A stretch of DNA of 64,000 nt, taken from contig JAUCBJ010009117.1 in the NCBI GenBank assembly GCA_032718475.1, positions 1 through 64,000 of the forward strand, in the 5' to 3' direction. The stretch comes from Nemertoderma westbladi (lineage: Eukaryota; Xenacoelomorpha; Nemertodermatida; Nemertodermatidae). The position numbers and the translations under genes are program-made. A model generated the notes under the pieces. That model saw only the letters and a program-made list of their open reading frames with translations, searched no databases and was not told the DNA's origin. Below are positions 1-9,488 of the stretch, in pieces; position 1 is the first letter of the stretch; every line of letters begins with the position of its first letter.

Positions 1-863
1 TTCCATCAGTTGGTATTTGAGATGACGTGTTAAATTTTGACTGCGTCAATTGCGACCTGAGTGGTGTGTAGAACTAGAAGAGGTAATGTTACTACCAGAT
101 AATACGAAAAACGCAAGGCGTTCGTGGGGCCTCCGCGCTGCACGAGAATCAGTTATTAGACATAAATTAAAATTGGGCGATTGTATCACAAAATCTGTAT
201 CTCAGAAATTTACAACAAAACAGTCAATAAATCAAAGAAGAGGGGGAAGTTCCTAAATATTAATGTCCAATTTGTCAACGCCTCAACAAATAGCTAATTA
301 TTCGATAGTATCACGATTGAATTCACATCCACTCATTTGCGAGATAAACAATAAGCAAGCTGACTTATTAGTCTGGTTACTTAAACTGCGGAGAGTCATA
401 GATGTAATTACCCTTTGCTCTAGTAGTGGTGAGCTGGGACTGGTTCCCAGCTAGGCAATAGTAAGCACGACATGGAATGAGGGAGCGTATAGGGTGGAGA
501 GACTGGGCATTTTAATACCTTAATTACATTTAGATCAATTAAAAACCCATTTCTTAAAGTAAATCACTTGAACTAATTAAAAACTATAATGGGATGGGGT
601 ATGGGGATTACAGCTGTATAATTTTTTAAGTATAATTAGTTATAACTTATACTATAAAATAATTAATTAATTAATAAATTTAATTAATTAACTTATTAAT
701 TAATAAATTAACTAATTAACTGCTTTTATCTTTCTTAGCTTCTCGAAGGCCACACGCAAATTCTATTTCGAAAATTTCTAAACTTTTTCCAAACAACATG
801 TGTACCAAGTTTGGGTAGATTTTATCGAGGATTGGCAGAGTTATTAACGTTTAAAATTTCGAC
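1..863. other. AT-rich flank, no gene recognised
   Basis: Two short open frames (50-256 and 263-454, +) resemble nothing I know and have no splice or codon-use support. Positions 660-720 are an AATTAATTA-type low-complexity tract. The stretch ends at the 8-bp target site ATTTCGAC (856-863) of the adjacent hAT-type element. Confidence 0.5.
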
Positions 864-1414
864 CAGGGACAGGATACGATACGAAAATACGATATGATAC
901 GAACCAATTTTTCACCATACGATACGATACGAATGCAATTTTGAGTAAATACGTTACGATACGAAAAATCCAAGATACGATACGAAATACAAAAAAGTTT
1001 CGTATTTTTTCGTATCGTATTTTATCTAAGAGTTGATAAATAATATTGTATTGTATTTTGTATTACACTTAGAAAATCATAAATTATTATATAATAGGTA
1101 AATATTTTGTATTTGATTGTTCCAGTATGCTTGCAACAGCAATAGTGTGTCTACTGGCTACAACATCCATACGTTATGCAACGGGGCCCATTAGTAGGCG
1201 TTACCATATTAACATGCCACTCTATGAATACTTTTGATGTACCTAGGCCTACATAATGCCGTTATTCCTGGAATAATTTTGAATTTGATGTACCAAGATA
1301 TGGAATAAAATTCAAAACTTCAATTTCGAAGTCAAACTTAATACTAAAATAAAACAAAATGTTTTATTTCTATTATTATTTCACTATAATGCCTTATCAT
1401 ATAACAATGGTACA

Positions 1415-1873
1415 ATGGTTCCATGGAAACATGGTAAATCCGTCACTTGGGATGCGACTGTGGTAGATCCCCTTTGTCCCAGCCACATACACCTTGCCCT
1501 GACTGCTGGGGGTCGCGTTGCGGAGGTGGCTGAGGAGAAGAAAACAGCCAAATACCGGGAGCTAGTCGACCGGGGCTACATCTTCTCCCCGGTTGCCTTT
1601 GAGACCTACGGCTGTCCGGGCTCTTCCACTCTCAGTTTCCTGAAGGAGATAGGCGACCGTATACGTAGTGTCACCAACGAGCCGCGGTCGCACCGATTCC
1701 TCCTACAGAGGCTCCTCATTGCCATTCAGATCGGCAATGCCGCTTCGATCTTAGGATCGATTAGGTCCACGGACGAGGGTCTGTTGGATCTCGTCTCCTA
1801 GGCTCCTCCACTTGCGTTCCCCGCTCCCTCTATCCCATCTCCCCCCCCCCTTATAACTCTTATTCCCCCGCCC
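1415..1873 (+). pseudogene. LINE 3' fragment with REL-like domain, copy A
   Basis: A 128-aa open frame (1415-1801) lacks any upstream polymerase. It resembles the C-terminal nuclease-like domain found after the reverse transcriptase in some LINE-type proteins of cnidarians and other invertebrates. Visible motifs are a lysine (HGK), an aspartate in WDATVVD and a glutamate in PVAFET, arranged like a PD-(D/E)XK core. The stop is followed by a C-rich 3' tail and then abruptly by the Penelope-like direct repeat at 1876. It matches 6488-6946 over 459 bp with only a few substitutions. It is a fragment, not a working gene; family placement is by eye. Confidence 0.65.
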
Positions 1874-1875
1874 TA

Positions 1876-2390
1876 TTTTTATATGTTTTTATACACATGT
1901 CATTCGTATACACTATATCACTGTTGTTTTATTATTTTATCAGCCTTTATTTGTTTTTATAGATATTCTACAGTACTTAATAGCAGGATAGGGTACACCA
2001 TTGGTTTAGTTTTTATTTACTATTAATTTTTTAAAAGTTTTTAACATTTTAATACCTTTATTTTAAATTTTGATTTGAGTTAGTTTTGGTGCATTATGAA
2101 TTTCCGATATAATTTCAAACCATGCTCAACTTCTTCTACCGGTCTGCCACTTTACACAGCTAATATCTTTATTAAAATAGTCATTACTACTATACAGTAC
2201 CATAACGGTATCGGTTTTGTATATATCTTTGTAGGTTTTGAATTGGTTGTTTTAGTTAAATTATATTAATATTGTGTTTAAAATAATATACCACTGAAGA
2301 CGCGCGGGAAGCGTGAAATAGCTATATGGTAAACTAACAATATTTTATATTAGCCGTGGCTCAAGACCCTTACTCGTCATTAATATTTAT
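1876..2390 (+). repeat. Left 515-bp direct repeat (pLTR) of Penelope-like element
   Basis: Almost identical to 5975-6489 (constant offset of 4099). Penelope-like elements are often flanked by such direct repeats, called pLTRs, which arise from tandem insertion. It ends ten bases before the ATG of the long ORF and probably contains its promoter, but no specific signal could be assigned. Confidence 0.85.
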
Positions 2391-2399
2391 AATTTGAGT

Positions 2400-5300
2400 A
2401 TGCTTACGCCACGAAAGGCATCGTTCCATTACATTAACTCGCTTGATATTAACCGAAGGGCTTCTACTGATGTCAGGAATTGTTTAAATTTAAAAATCAA
2501 ACAAACCCGTACCGTGATACAAATCGACTATTTTAAAGATTGCCGCCGTGCTGGTTTCCCGCCGCAATTTATGGCAGCACGACTGCAACAAATTATTAAA
2601 TTCTATCCAACGTTATATAAGGGACTTTTAACGAAAATATTTCGGCAAGAGCTCAACCTAAAGTATAAATCGCTCAGGAGATTAAAGATTGCGTTTCGCA
2701 AATGCCTTTCCCGTCTCGAACAGGATGCTATCAACAGCGGCAACTATATCGCTACGCAGTATCTAAACGCCTGGCTACCATTGGTTGGTGAGCGTGAGTT
2801 GGAGGTTGCGTGCCAACGTCTGGAATACAAGTTTTCTTTTGAGATGGGACGGGAAGTTATGAGTCGCTATTTAGATACAGCAAATGGACGAGTTGCGTCC
2901 AACCAACGATTCCGTGATTTGGACCCCTCCCACCCTCAATCTACGAATCCATTTCCCATTCTGCAGGCACCAGTAAATAACCTTTCTAAAATACTCCTCA
3001 ACCAGGACCAAAGAGACTTGCTCGGATTGGGGTTCACCTTCATTCCATACCATGGTACAGCGCCCTCTGATGTTCTAGAGGCTAAGATTGACGTAGCCTC
3101 AGCAGCAACGAAAATTAGAACTAGATTTCGAAAATTGGTTAATCCACCTGTGGATGAACAATCAGAAACGCCCCCTCAAACATCTGGCCAACTGCATCGT
3201 GCCACCGAAGTCCCTGTAGCATCAAACACTTCTGCTACTCCCAAGGTTAGTACTGCCACGCAACTATCTCATACTCGTTCGCAACCAACAACGGCCCGCA
3301 AAAAACTATTCCCAGCCGCGAATACAGATGCTTATGAACCAACACCCCTTGTTGAGGTAATACAGGAGCTGAACAGAGCGAATCCACAGCCGGCTCCACG
3401 GACCCGACCCCGGGTAGACTGCAGTTTGCACCCAGATTTTCCTTTGCAACTTGACCGCCGAGCTGGAGTTCTCATTCCTGACACACCTTCTTCGCGCACC
3501 CGTTCGAGAACAGCACAGGATTCAGTTAACTACAATCTGCGAGGTAAGAGTAATTCTAGACTTAACGCCATCCCGCAGTCATCCCCTATTGCTGTTAAAC
3601 CTCCTGATCCCCCTCACTTTAGCCATCCCCGTTGGGTAGCGTCATCTGTAGACAGCGTTTCTGTTGAGAATATTATTTCTGGCTTGCACAGAGCAGTGCG
3701 AAGGGTCAATGTAGATAAACTTAATGAGGATGTACGCCCTAATATCACCCCAGCACAGCAGTTGGCTCTCAAACAGCTCCGAAATAACAAGAATTTAGCA
3801 TTCCTTAAAGGTGACAAAACTGGTAATATTATTTTATTGGATAAATCTGCTAAGGAATATGAGATCCTTCGAATTTTGGGTGATAAGAAAACATATGAGA
3901 AACTACGCAAAGACCCTACTGCACGATTTCGTGTTGAATGCCGATCGTTATTAGATTCCCTTGCTATTGGGAACCAACGGCTTCGCCATCACCTCTTCCC
4001 TAATACCTTCACTACCGGCCATATCTTTATAACTCTTAAAGACCATAAACCACGTGACGAATGGGTAACCCACCCTAATGGTGCCCTAATCCCAAAAGGT
4101 AGACCTATTATATCTAATACGGACGCATTTTTTAAACCCTTATCCAAAATGATGCACTACTACCTGCACCCTTTAGTTACTACTGCCGATAACTATCTAA
4201 AAAGCTCTTTGGATCTCAAACAAACCATGCCTACAACAACTAATAATTCCCATTTTACTTTAGTTACTATTGATGTAATCGACATGTTTACCGCCATCCC
4301 TCATGAATTGGGTATTGAGGCTACCATGCATGCACTTTCTGAGGATCCTACGTTACCTGAACGTTCTATTTTTACACCAACTCAACTCGCAGCAATTTTA
4401 CGGTTTCTTTTATACCACAACTTTTTCTGTTACCAGAATATGCACTACCTGCAAATCGCAGGAGCACCTATGGGCGGTCACCACAGTAGTGATTATTCTA
4501 TAATCAGTTCGTACAAAGTACTCAAGAGGGCGTTAACTATTTCGCTACGGACTCCTTCATTCTTTCGTACTCTGGTGGATGATAGTTTCGCAATTTACGA
4601 TGAGCGACTAACTGATCAGCATTTCGAGTTCATGAAGACCGCATTCAATTCAGCGTGCAGGAATTTATATAATAGTGATGCCATCCAATTTACAATGGAG
4701 TACTCCCATGCTAGTGTCGACTACCTCGATCTAACGATAGCTGCTAATGCATACACCCTTAGAACTCGTTTATTTAGAAAACCAATGGCTAATAAACTAC
4801 CTATTATGTACTCTAGTTTCCACCATAAACCTACGTTACGGGCAGTGGTGAAATCGGAAATTTTGCGTATTCGCCGTTTAACTGACTCAAACCATTTGTT
4901 CACATGTTATAAACACCAGTACCTCGAGTTGTGTGAGAATCGAGGCTATCCGCTGGATTTCCTCCTCTCCCTCCATGCATCAAACCCAACACCTCTTGGT
5001 CCAGTGCCGATCACGCAGCAGCCGTCTTTACCAACAGAGGGGGATGGTCCATCAGCACCCCAAAATTTGAATAAGACTACATCGAATGGGCCAAAATACA
5101 CCTCTATATATCTCCCTACGACCCCACAGTCCCTGCCTGTCCTAGCGCCCGTTATCCGCAAATATAATGCTGACTTGCGTTCGCTAGGTATTAGTGTCCA
5201 AACGGTCCCGCGTAACCTCCCATCGTTAGGTAAACTGTTGATCACCAAGTCCGAGCCAACTCTGCCTCTTGGTAATCACTCTTGCAATGGGCCTCGTTGC

Positions 5301-5699
5301 AAATGCTGCTCGGCCGTTCTAGACCAGCGCCGGACACCATGGGGTGACCCCATCCATGGGAGATTTAACTGCAAATCATTTAATGTGATATATTTCATCA
5401 AATGTAAACTGCATCCACACTTGTGGTATCTCGGCCAGACAGAACAGCGTTTACATGAGCGCCTCCGAGGTCACCGTAGTGCCATAAATGACGCAGCTGG
5501 CAAGGGGCTAGGAGTCGATTTATCGAGTCCTGAAGTCTTGCTACTGCAACACTTTGTTATTTGTGGGATCGGTGCGCTCAATATTACATGTTCTAAAAGG
5601 TTTACTAACCACGAGCGTAGGATTCATTCTGAAGCGGTTCTAATTAACTTGCATCGCCCCCCACTTAACACTGTAGTTCCCCGTATTGGTCTGTACTAA
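2400..5699 (+). CDS. Penelope-like element reverse transcriptase with GIY-YIG endonuclease
   Basis: An uninterrupted ORF of 1099 aa from the ATG at 2400; the frame is open two codons further upstream, which sets the residue numbers used here. After a roughly 430-aa N-terminal region with basic and coiled character comes the reverse transcriptase. It has LKDHKP and RPIISN, then DVIDMFTAIP near residue 627 (first catalytic Asp), APMGG near 691 and LVDD near 729 (catalytic Asp pair). A Cys cluster (CNGPRCKCC, near 964) precedes a GIY-YIG nuclease: VIYFIKC near 998, WYLGQT near 1012, an Arg-rich helix, and HSEAVLIN near 1079 with the catalytic Glu. This RT plus C-terminal GIY-YIG order is diagnostic of EN+ Penelope-like elements, which prime on nicked DNA. 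Intact frame, intact catalytic residues and near-identical flanking repeats suggest recent activity. Confidence 0.93.
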   Translation: MLTPRKASFHYINSLDINRRASTDVRNCLNLKIKQTRTVIQIDYFKDCRRAGFPPQFMAARLQQIIKFYPTLYKGLLTKIFRQELNLKYKSLRRLKIAFRKCLSRLEQDAINSGNYIATQYLNAWLPLVGERELEVACQRLEYKFSFEMGREVMSRYLDTANGRVASNQRFRDLDPSHPQSTNPFPILQAPVNNLSKILLNQDQRDLLGLGFTFIPYHGTAPSDVLEAKIDVASAATKIRTRFRKLVNPPVDEQSETPPQTSGQLHRATEVPVASNTSATPKVSTATQLSHTRSQPTTARKKLFPAANTDAYEPTPLVEVIQELNRANPQPAPRTRPRVDCSLHPDFPLQLDRRAGVLIPDTPSSRTRSRTAQDSVNYNLRGKSNSRLNAIPQSSPIAVKPPDPPHFSHPRWVASSVDSVSVENIISGLHRAVRRVNVDKLNEDVRPNITPAQQLALKQLRNNKNLAFLKGDKTGNIILLDKSAKEYEILRILGDKKTYEKLRKDPTARFRVECRSLLDSLAIGNQRLRHHLFPNTFTTGHIFITLKDHKPRDEWVTHPNGALIPKGRPIISNTDAFFKPLSKMMHYYLHPLVTTADNYLKSSLDLKQTMPTTTNNSHFTLVTIDVIDMFTAIPHELGIEATMHALSEDPTLPERSIFTPTQLAAILRFLLYHNFFCYQNMHYLQIAGAPMGGHHSSDYSIISSYKVLKRALTISLRTPSFFRTLVDDSFAIYDERLTDQHFEFMKTAFNSACRNLYNSDAIQFTMEYSHASVDYLDLTIAANAYTLRTRLFRKPMANKLPIMYSSFHHKPTLRAVVKSEILRIRRLTDSNHLFTCYKHQYLELCENRGYPLDFLLSLHASNPTPLGPVPITQQPSLPTEGDGPSAPQNLNKTTSNGPKYTSIYLPTTPQSLPVLAPVIRKYNADLRSLGISVQTVPRNLPSLGKLLITKSEPTLPLGNHSCNGPRCKCCSAVLDQRRTPWGDPIHGRFNCKSFNVIYFIKCKLHPHLWYLGQTEQRLHERLRGHRSAINDAAGKGLGVDLSSPEVLLLQHFVICGIGALNITCSKRFTNHERRIHSEAVLINLHRPPLNTVVPRIGLY

Positions 5700-5974
5700 A
5701 ACATGTGAACTTTGTTTTGTATATTCTACTTAGGATTTTGTATTAATCAGTTTGGTTTTATTTTATATCTCATTGTTTTGCTAACTATGTGGCTCGCCCC
5801 ACATGCCCGCCTTAATGATAATTTCACCTCCAGTCATACAGCTGCTATTTGCTTTTTGAATAGCTGGTCCCTCTGGATATTTACCCTATGGCGTAGTTAG
5901 TATTACTCAATCATTCTGTTAGTTTTATTTAATTAATTTTAAAGATTTTATTACTGCTTTTATTTCTGAGGTTT

Positions 5975-6489
5975 TTTTTATATGTTTTTATACACATGTC
6001 ATTCGTATACACTATATCACTGTTGTTTTATTATTTTATCAGCCTTTATTTGTTTTTATAGATATTCTACAGTACTTAATAGCAGGATAGGGTACACCAT
6101 TGGTTTAGTTTTTATTTACTATTAATTTTTTAAAAGTTTTTAACATTTTAATACCTTTATTTTAAATTTTGATTTGAGTTAGTTTTGGTGCATTATGAAT
6201 TTCCGATATAATTTCAAACCATGCTCAACTTCTTCTACCGGTCTGCCACTTTACACAGCTAATATCTTTATTAAAATAGTCATAACTACTATACAGTACC
6301 ATAACGGTATCGGTTTTGTATATATCTTTGTAGGTTTTGAATTGGTTGTTTTAGTTAAATTATATTAATATTGTGTTTAAAATAATATACCACTGAAGAC
6401 GCGCGGGAAGCGTGAAATAGCTATATGGTAAACTAACAATATTTTATATTAGCCGTGGCTCAAGACCCTTACTCGTCATTAATATTTAT
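5975..6489 (+). repeat. Right 515-bp direct repeat (pLTR) of Penelope-like element
   Basis: Second copy of 1876-2390; the differences I noticed are single bases. It runs straight into the second LINE fragment, with AT shared at the junction (6488-6489). Confidence 0.85.
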
Positions 6490-6946
6490 GGTTCCATGGA
6501 AACATGGTAAATCCGTCACTTGGGATGCGACTGTGGTAGATCCCCTTTGTCCCAGCCACATACACCTTGCCCTGACTGCTGGGGGTCGCGTTGCGGAGGT
6601 GGCTGAGGAGAAGAAAACAGCCAAATACCGGGAGCTAGTCGACCGGGGCTACATCTTCTCCCCGGTTGCCTTTGAGACCTACGGCTGTCCGGGCTCTTCC
6701 ACTCGCAGTTTCCTGAAGGAGATCGGCGACCGTATACGTAGTGTCACCAACGAGCCGCGGTCGCACCGATTCCTCCTACAGAGGCTCCTCATTGCCATTC
6801 AGATCGGCAATGCCGCTTCGATCTTAGGATCGATTAGGTCCACGGACGAGGGTCTGTTGGATCTCGTCTCCTAGGCTGCTCCACTTGCGTTCCCCGCTCC
6901 CTCTATCCCATCTCCCCTCCCCCTTATAACTCTTATTCCCCCGCCC
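6488..6946 (+). pseudogene. LINE 3' fragment with REL-like domain, copy B
   Basis: Direct repeat of 1415-1873 with the same 459-bp limits. The open frame runs from the direct repeat through the junction to a stop at 6872-6874. Beyond the shared segment the LINE tail continues (CCCCCTTTGTAATTTGTCTC), which copy A lacks. Copy B therefore carries the more complete 3' end, and copy A is cut where the Penelope-like element begins. Confidence 0.65.
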
Positions 6947-7512
6947 CCTTTGTAATTTGTCTCTGTTTTATGTATATTTTTGTTTAATTGTGTTATAACT
7001 TTAATTATCAAATTAATTAAGTATAAAGTACATTATTTTATTAATACTTTCATAGTAAATTAATAACCTAATAATTAATACGATTTATTGTTCATATAAC
7101 ATCAATGCATTGTAGGCGCGATTACAGTTCTCCTCACAAGTTTATTTAAAGTTTATTTTATTATATTTCACTGGTCTTTTTATCATTAATCTACAGTTGA
7201 TTACAATGCGATTAACGATCCCCCTGCCTTACACATTCTATTGACATGATAAAACTGTAAGCTCTAACCTAATATATACACCAATTTTGAGAAAAATATT
7301 TAATTTAAAGAAATAAGTGGTGTGATCTCTGTTTTGACTTTTAAAAAAATTAATATTTATAAAATAATAAGATACGAAATACGAAAAATATTTATTCGTA
7401 TTTTACGATACGAAGTCTATTTTTATGATACGATACGAAATTCGATACGAATAAAATATTGCGATACGAAAATCGAAAATCCATTTTCGTATCGGATCGT
7501 GTCCTGTCCCTG

Positions 7513-7868
7513 ATTTCGACACAACATAACAAAAGACACACCGATTGAGTTAGTGGTACCCGTATGCTAAGCTCGCTTACTTTCGTGGCTCGCCCCACAC
7601 AATTATATTGTCTTTATAAATATATAAACTGAAAGGTTTAAGATTAATCCGTTTATTACAATTATTATAGTAATTATATAAATAAATGTAATAGTATATT
7701 AGGATACGAGCATACAAGTTACTACAGTATAATACGCACGTATAGGCCGGACACCCTCACTATAATTATTGAGTAATATTGCAGTTGTTATTTGTACGTC
7801 ATATTGGAATAAGGAACTATAAATTGAATTCACCAGCTTTACCCACTGAGCGAAAAAAGTAATTGTGG
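7513..7868. other. No gene seen
   Basis: AT-rich spacer between the hAT-type element and the 3' end of the protease gene. It starts with the second copy of the target site ATTTCGAC. No convincing coding or RNA feature. Confidence 0.5.
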
Positions 7869-7874
7869 TTTATT
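7869..7874 (-). terminator. Polyadenylation signal of the CAAX protease gene
   Basis: AATAAA on the minus strand, 28 bases past the TAG stop codon at 7904-7902. The position fits a very short 3' UTR. Confidence 0.6.
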
Positions 7875-7901
7875 AAAAGGAATATAAGTATACTGTCTCG
7901 T

Positions 7902-9488
7902 CTACTCTCCCTTCTGCAGGGCGTCTAGCCTGTCTAACAGGGGTGGATGATTGAAGGTAAACGAGGAATACAACCAATCGTTTATCGGGAATGATAGGTT
8001 GTCCTTGTTGAGTTTAATTAAGGCCGCTTTCAGCTCCGTGGCGCGGTGTAACGACTTGGCGAATCCGTCGGCCTGGAACTCGAAACGACGACACAGTAAA
8101 GTCATAAGGAAACCGAGAACGAGGTTGTAAGGGGAGAAAATAAACTGAAAGATGATAATAAGTCCGATGAGGATGGGTTGCTGGGAGAAACCGAAGGCGG
8201 CGTAAAGAGCGGGATTCTTGTAGAGCAAACTAAAGAGAGAAAAGCTGACGAGGAGGTTTACCTGAGCGATAATGATGTTGCAGAGAACGTGGTTGAACTT
8301 CCAATGACCCAGCTCGTGGGACAACACTGCCAGAACCTCGTCATTGGTGCAACCTTTCTGTCCGGTGGGTTTATCCGACTCTTTGGGCAGGTCGTCAACG
8401 TCCTCGTTTATAGATGAGCGTTTCTCGTCGGAATCCCCACTAGGGAGTTTCTCCCAACCGCCGTTGTCCGGAGATCCATCGGAACTATCTCGAACCTCTT
8501 CAATAACATCGTTCTTTTTGGTTTCATCGACGTCCTCAGTAGAATCCTCTTTGTCGATGGGTTTAACTTCATCTTTGACGAAGGGATTTACTGACTCCAG
8601 CAACAAGGTATCGAATAAAACGATCCGCTTGTTCTTGTGGAACCCGTAGAAGTAGGCGTTACTGTGGTTGGACCTCTTGGAACCCTCGACGACGTACAGC
8701 TTAGTGAGCGGGAACTCTAGACTCCTCGCCAACTCCTCGATGCGGGTGCGTAACTCCCCTTCCGGTAGCGGCGTGAACTTATCGAAGAGAGGAGCGATAA
8801 AATCCGCGTAAACGAAGACGAGGAACAGAGACACAGAGCATGAGAATACCCAGGCGTAGAGGACAAAGTAATCGCCGCCAATGTGGATGATGTATATCAA
8901 CGCGGAAGTTATAGGGACGCTCAAACACACACCGACTACTAAACCCTTAATCTTATCCTTAATAAAGAAACCCAATGTCTGTTTGTTGAATCCGTGTTTC
9001 TCCTCGATAACGAAAGTGGAATACAGCGACCATGGCAACCCGGTAACCATGCTGAACGCGATGCCTAGCAACATGAAGATATTCGACTGGGCGATCTCAA
9101 ATCCGATACCTCGGGAGTAACTGAATCCCAGGAAATCTGTAAGGATCGTCTGGGAAGCGCTCCATATGAAAGGGAAACCGCCGAGGAGTAGAATAGCGGT
9201 GGATTCAACCTCGTTGTAGAAGGACGACCAGAATCCGAAGACGCTGCGATCAAGGTTGTACAGACGAGCCTTGGAGAATGTTTCCTCGTTCATTATCCCG
9301 ACCATTTCGGAGGGCGGAGTGACGTTGGTTCGCAGTACGGCGCGTTGACGACGAGATAAATAGGTCTCCCAGCAGTAGACCAGCCACATAAAGATCATTA
9401 CGAACCAGAATAGCGTGTTGGGAGACAACCCGATAGCGGTGGATTCAGTTTCGGGCGGAGGAATAAATGCTGGAGGTGTGTTCGACAT
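7902..9488 (-). CDS. ZMPSTE24: CAAX prenyl protease 1 (ZMPSTE24/STE24), single exon
   Basis: A 528-aa M48 zinc metalloprotease of the ER and inner nuclear membrane. The family cleaves the terminal tripeptide of farnesylated CAAX proteins and processes prelamin A where that exists. The zinc site is complete: HELGH at residues 391-395 and the third ligand Glu in FEFQADGFA near 470. Seven hydrophobic segments flank the site, and the family C-terminal motif FNHPPLLDRL is present. The ORF starts at the first Met and includes the expected N-terminal membrane segment. Two oddities stand out. There is no intron, although vertebrate orthologues have many, so it may be an old retrocopy or reflect intron loss. 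The hydrophilic loop before HELGH (about residues 305-380) is long and very acidic, making the protein about 50 aa longer than the usual 475 or so. Confidence 0.95.
   Translation of the reverse strand: MSNTPPAFIPPPETESTAIGLSPNTLFWFVMIFMWLVYCWETYLSRRQRAVLRTNVTPPSEMVGIMNEETFSKARLYNLDRSVFGFWSSFYNEVESTAILLLGGFPFIWSASQTILTDFLGFSYSRGIGFEIAQSNIFMLLGIAFSMVTGLPWSLYSTFVIEEKHGFNKQTLGFFIKDKIKGLVVGVCLSVPITSALIYIIHIGGDYFVLYAWVFSCSVSLFLVFVYADFIAPLFDKFTPLPEGELRTRIEELARSLEFPLTKLYVVEGSKRSNHSNAYFYGFHKNKRIVLFDTLLLESVNPFVKDEVKPIDKEDSTEDVDETKKNDVIEEVRDSSDGSPDNGGWEKLPSGDSDEKRSSINEDVDDLPKESDKPTGQKGCTNDEVLAVLSHELGHWKFNHVLCNIIIAQVNLLVSFSLFSLLYKNPALYAAFGFSQQPILIGLIIIFQFIFSPYNLVLGFLMTLLCRRFEFQADGFAKSLHRATELKAALIKLNKDNLSFPINDWLYSSFTFNHPPLLDRLDALQKGE

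Larger units (their letters stand above)
864..7512. mobile_element. hAT-type DNA element carrying nested retroelements
   Basis: The ends are inverted: CAGGGACAGGATACGATACG at 864 and its complement ending CCTGTCCCTG at 7512. The flanks are identical 8-bp sequences, ATTTCGAC at 856-863 and 7513-7520, which is the target-duplication length of hAT elements. Both ends carry subterminal runs of the motif ATACGATACGAA (866-1025 and 7370-7500) in inverted orientation, as expected for transposase-binding arrays. No hAT transposase ORF is visible, so the element appears non-autonomous. Its interior is occupied by LINE fragments and a Penelope-like element. The boundaries are seen directly; the superfamily is inferred from TIR sequence and target-duplication length. 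Confidence 0.85.

Noticed and set aside
8178-9253. Plus- and minus-strand frames inside the protease gene
   Set aside because: Shadows of the well-supported ZMPSTE24 frame.
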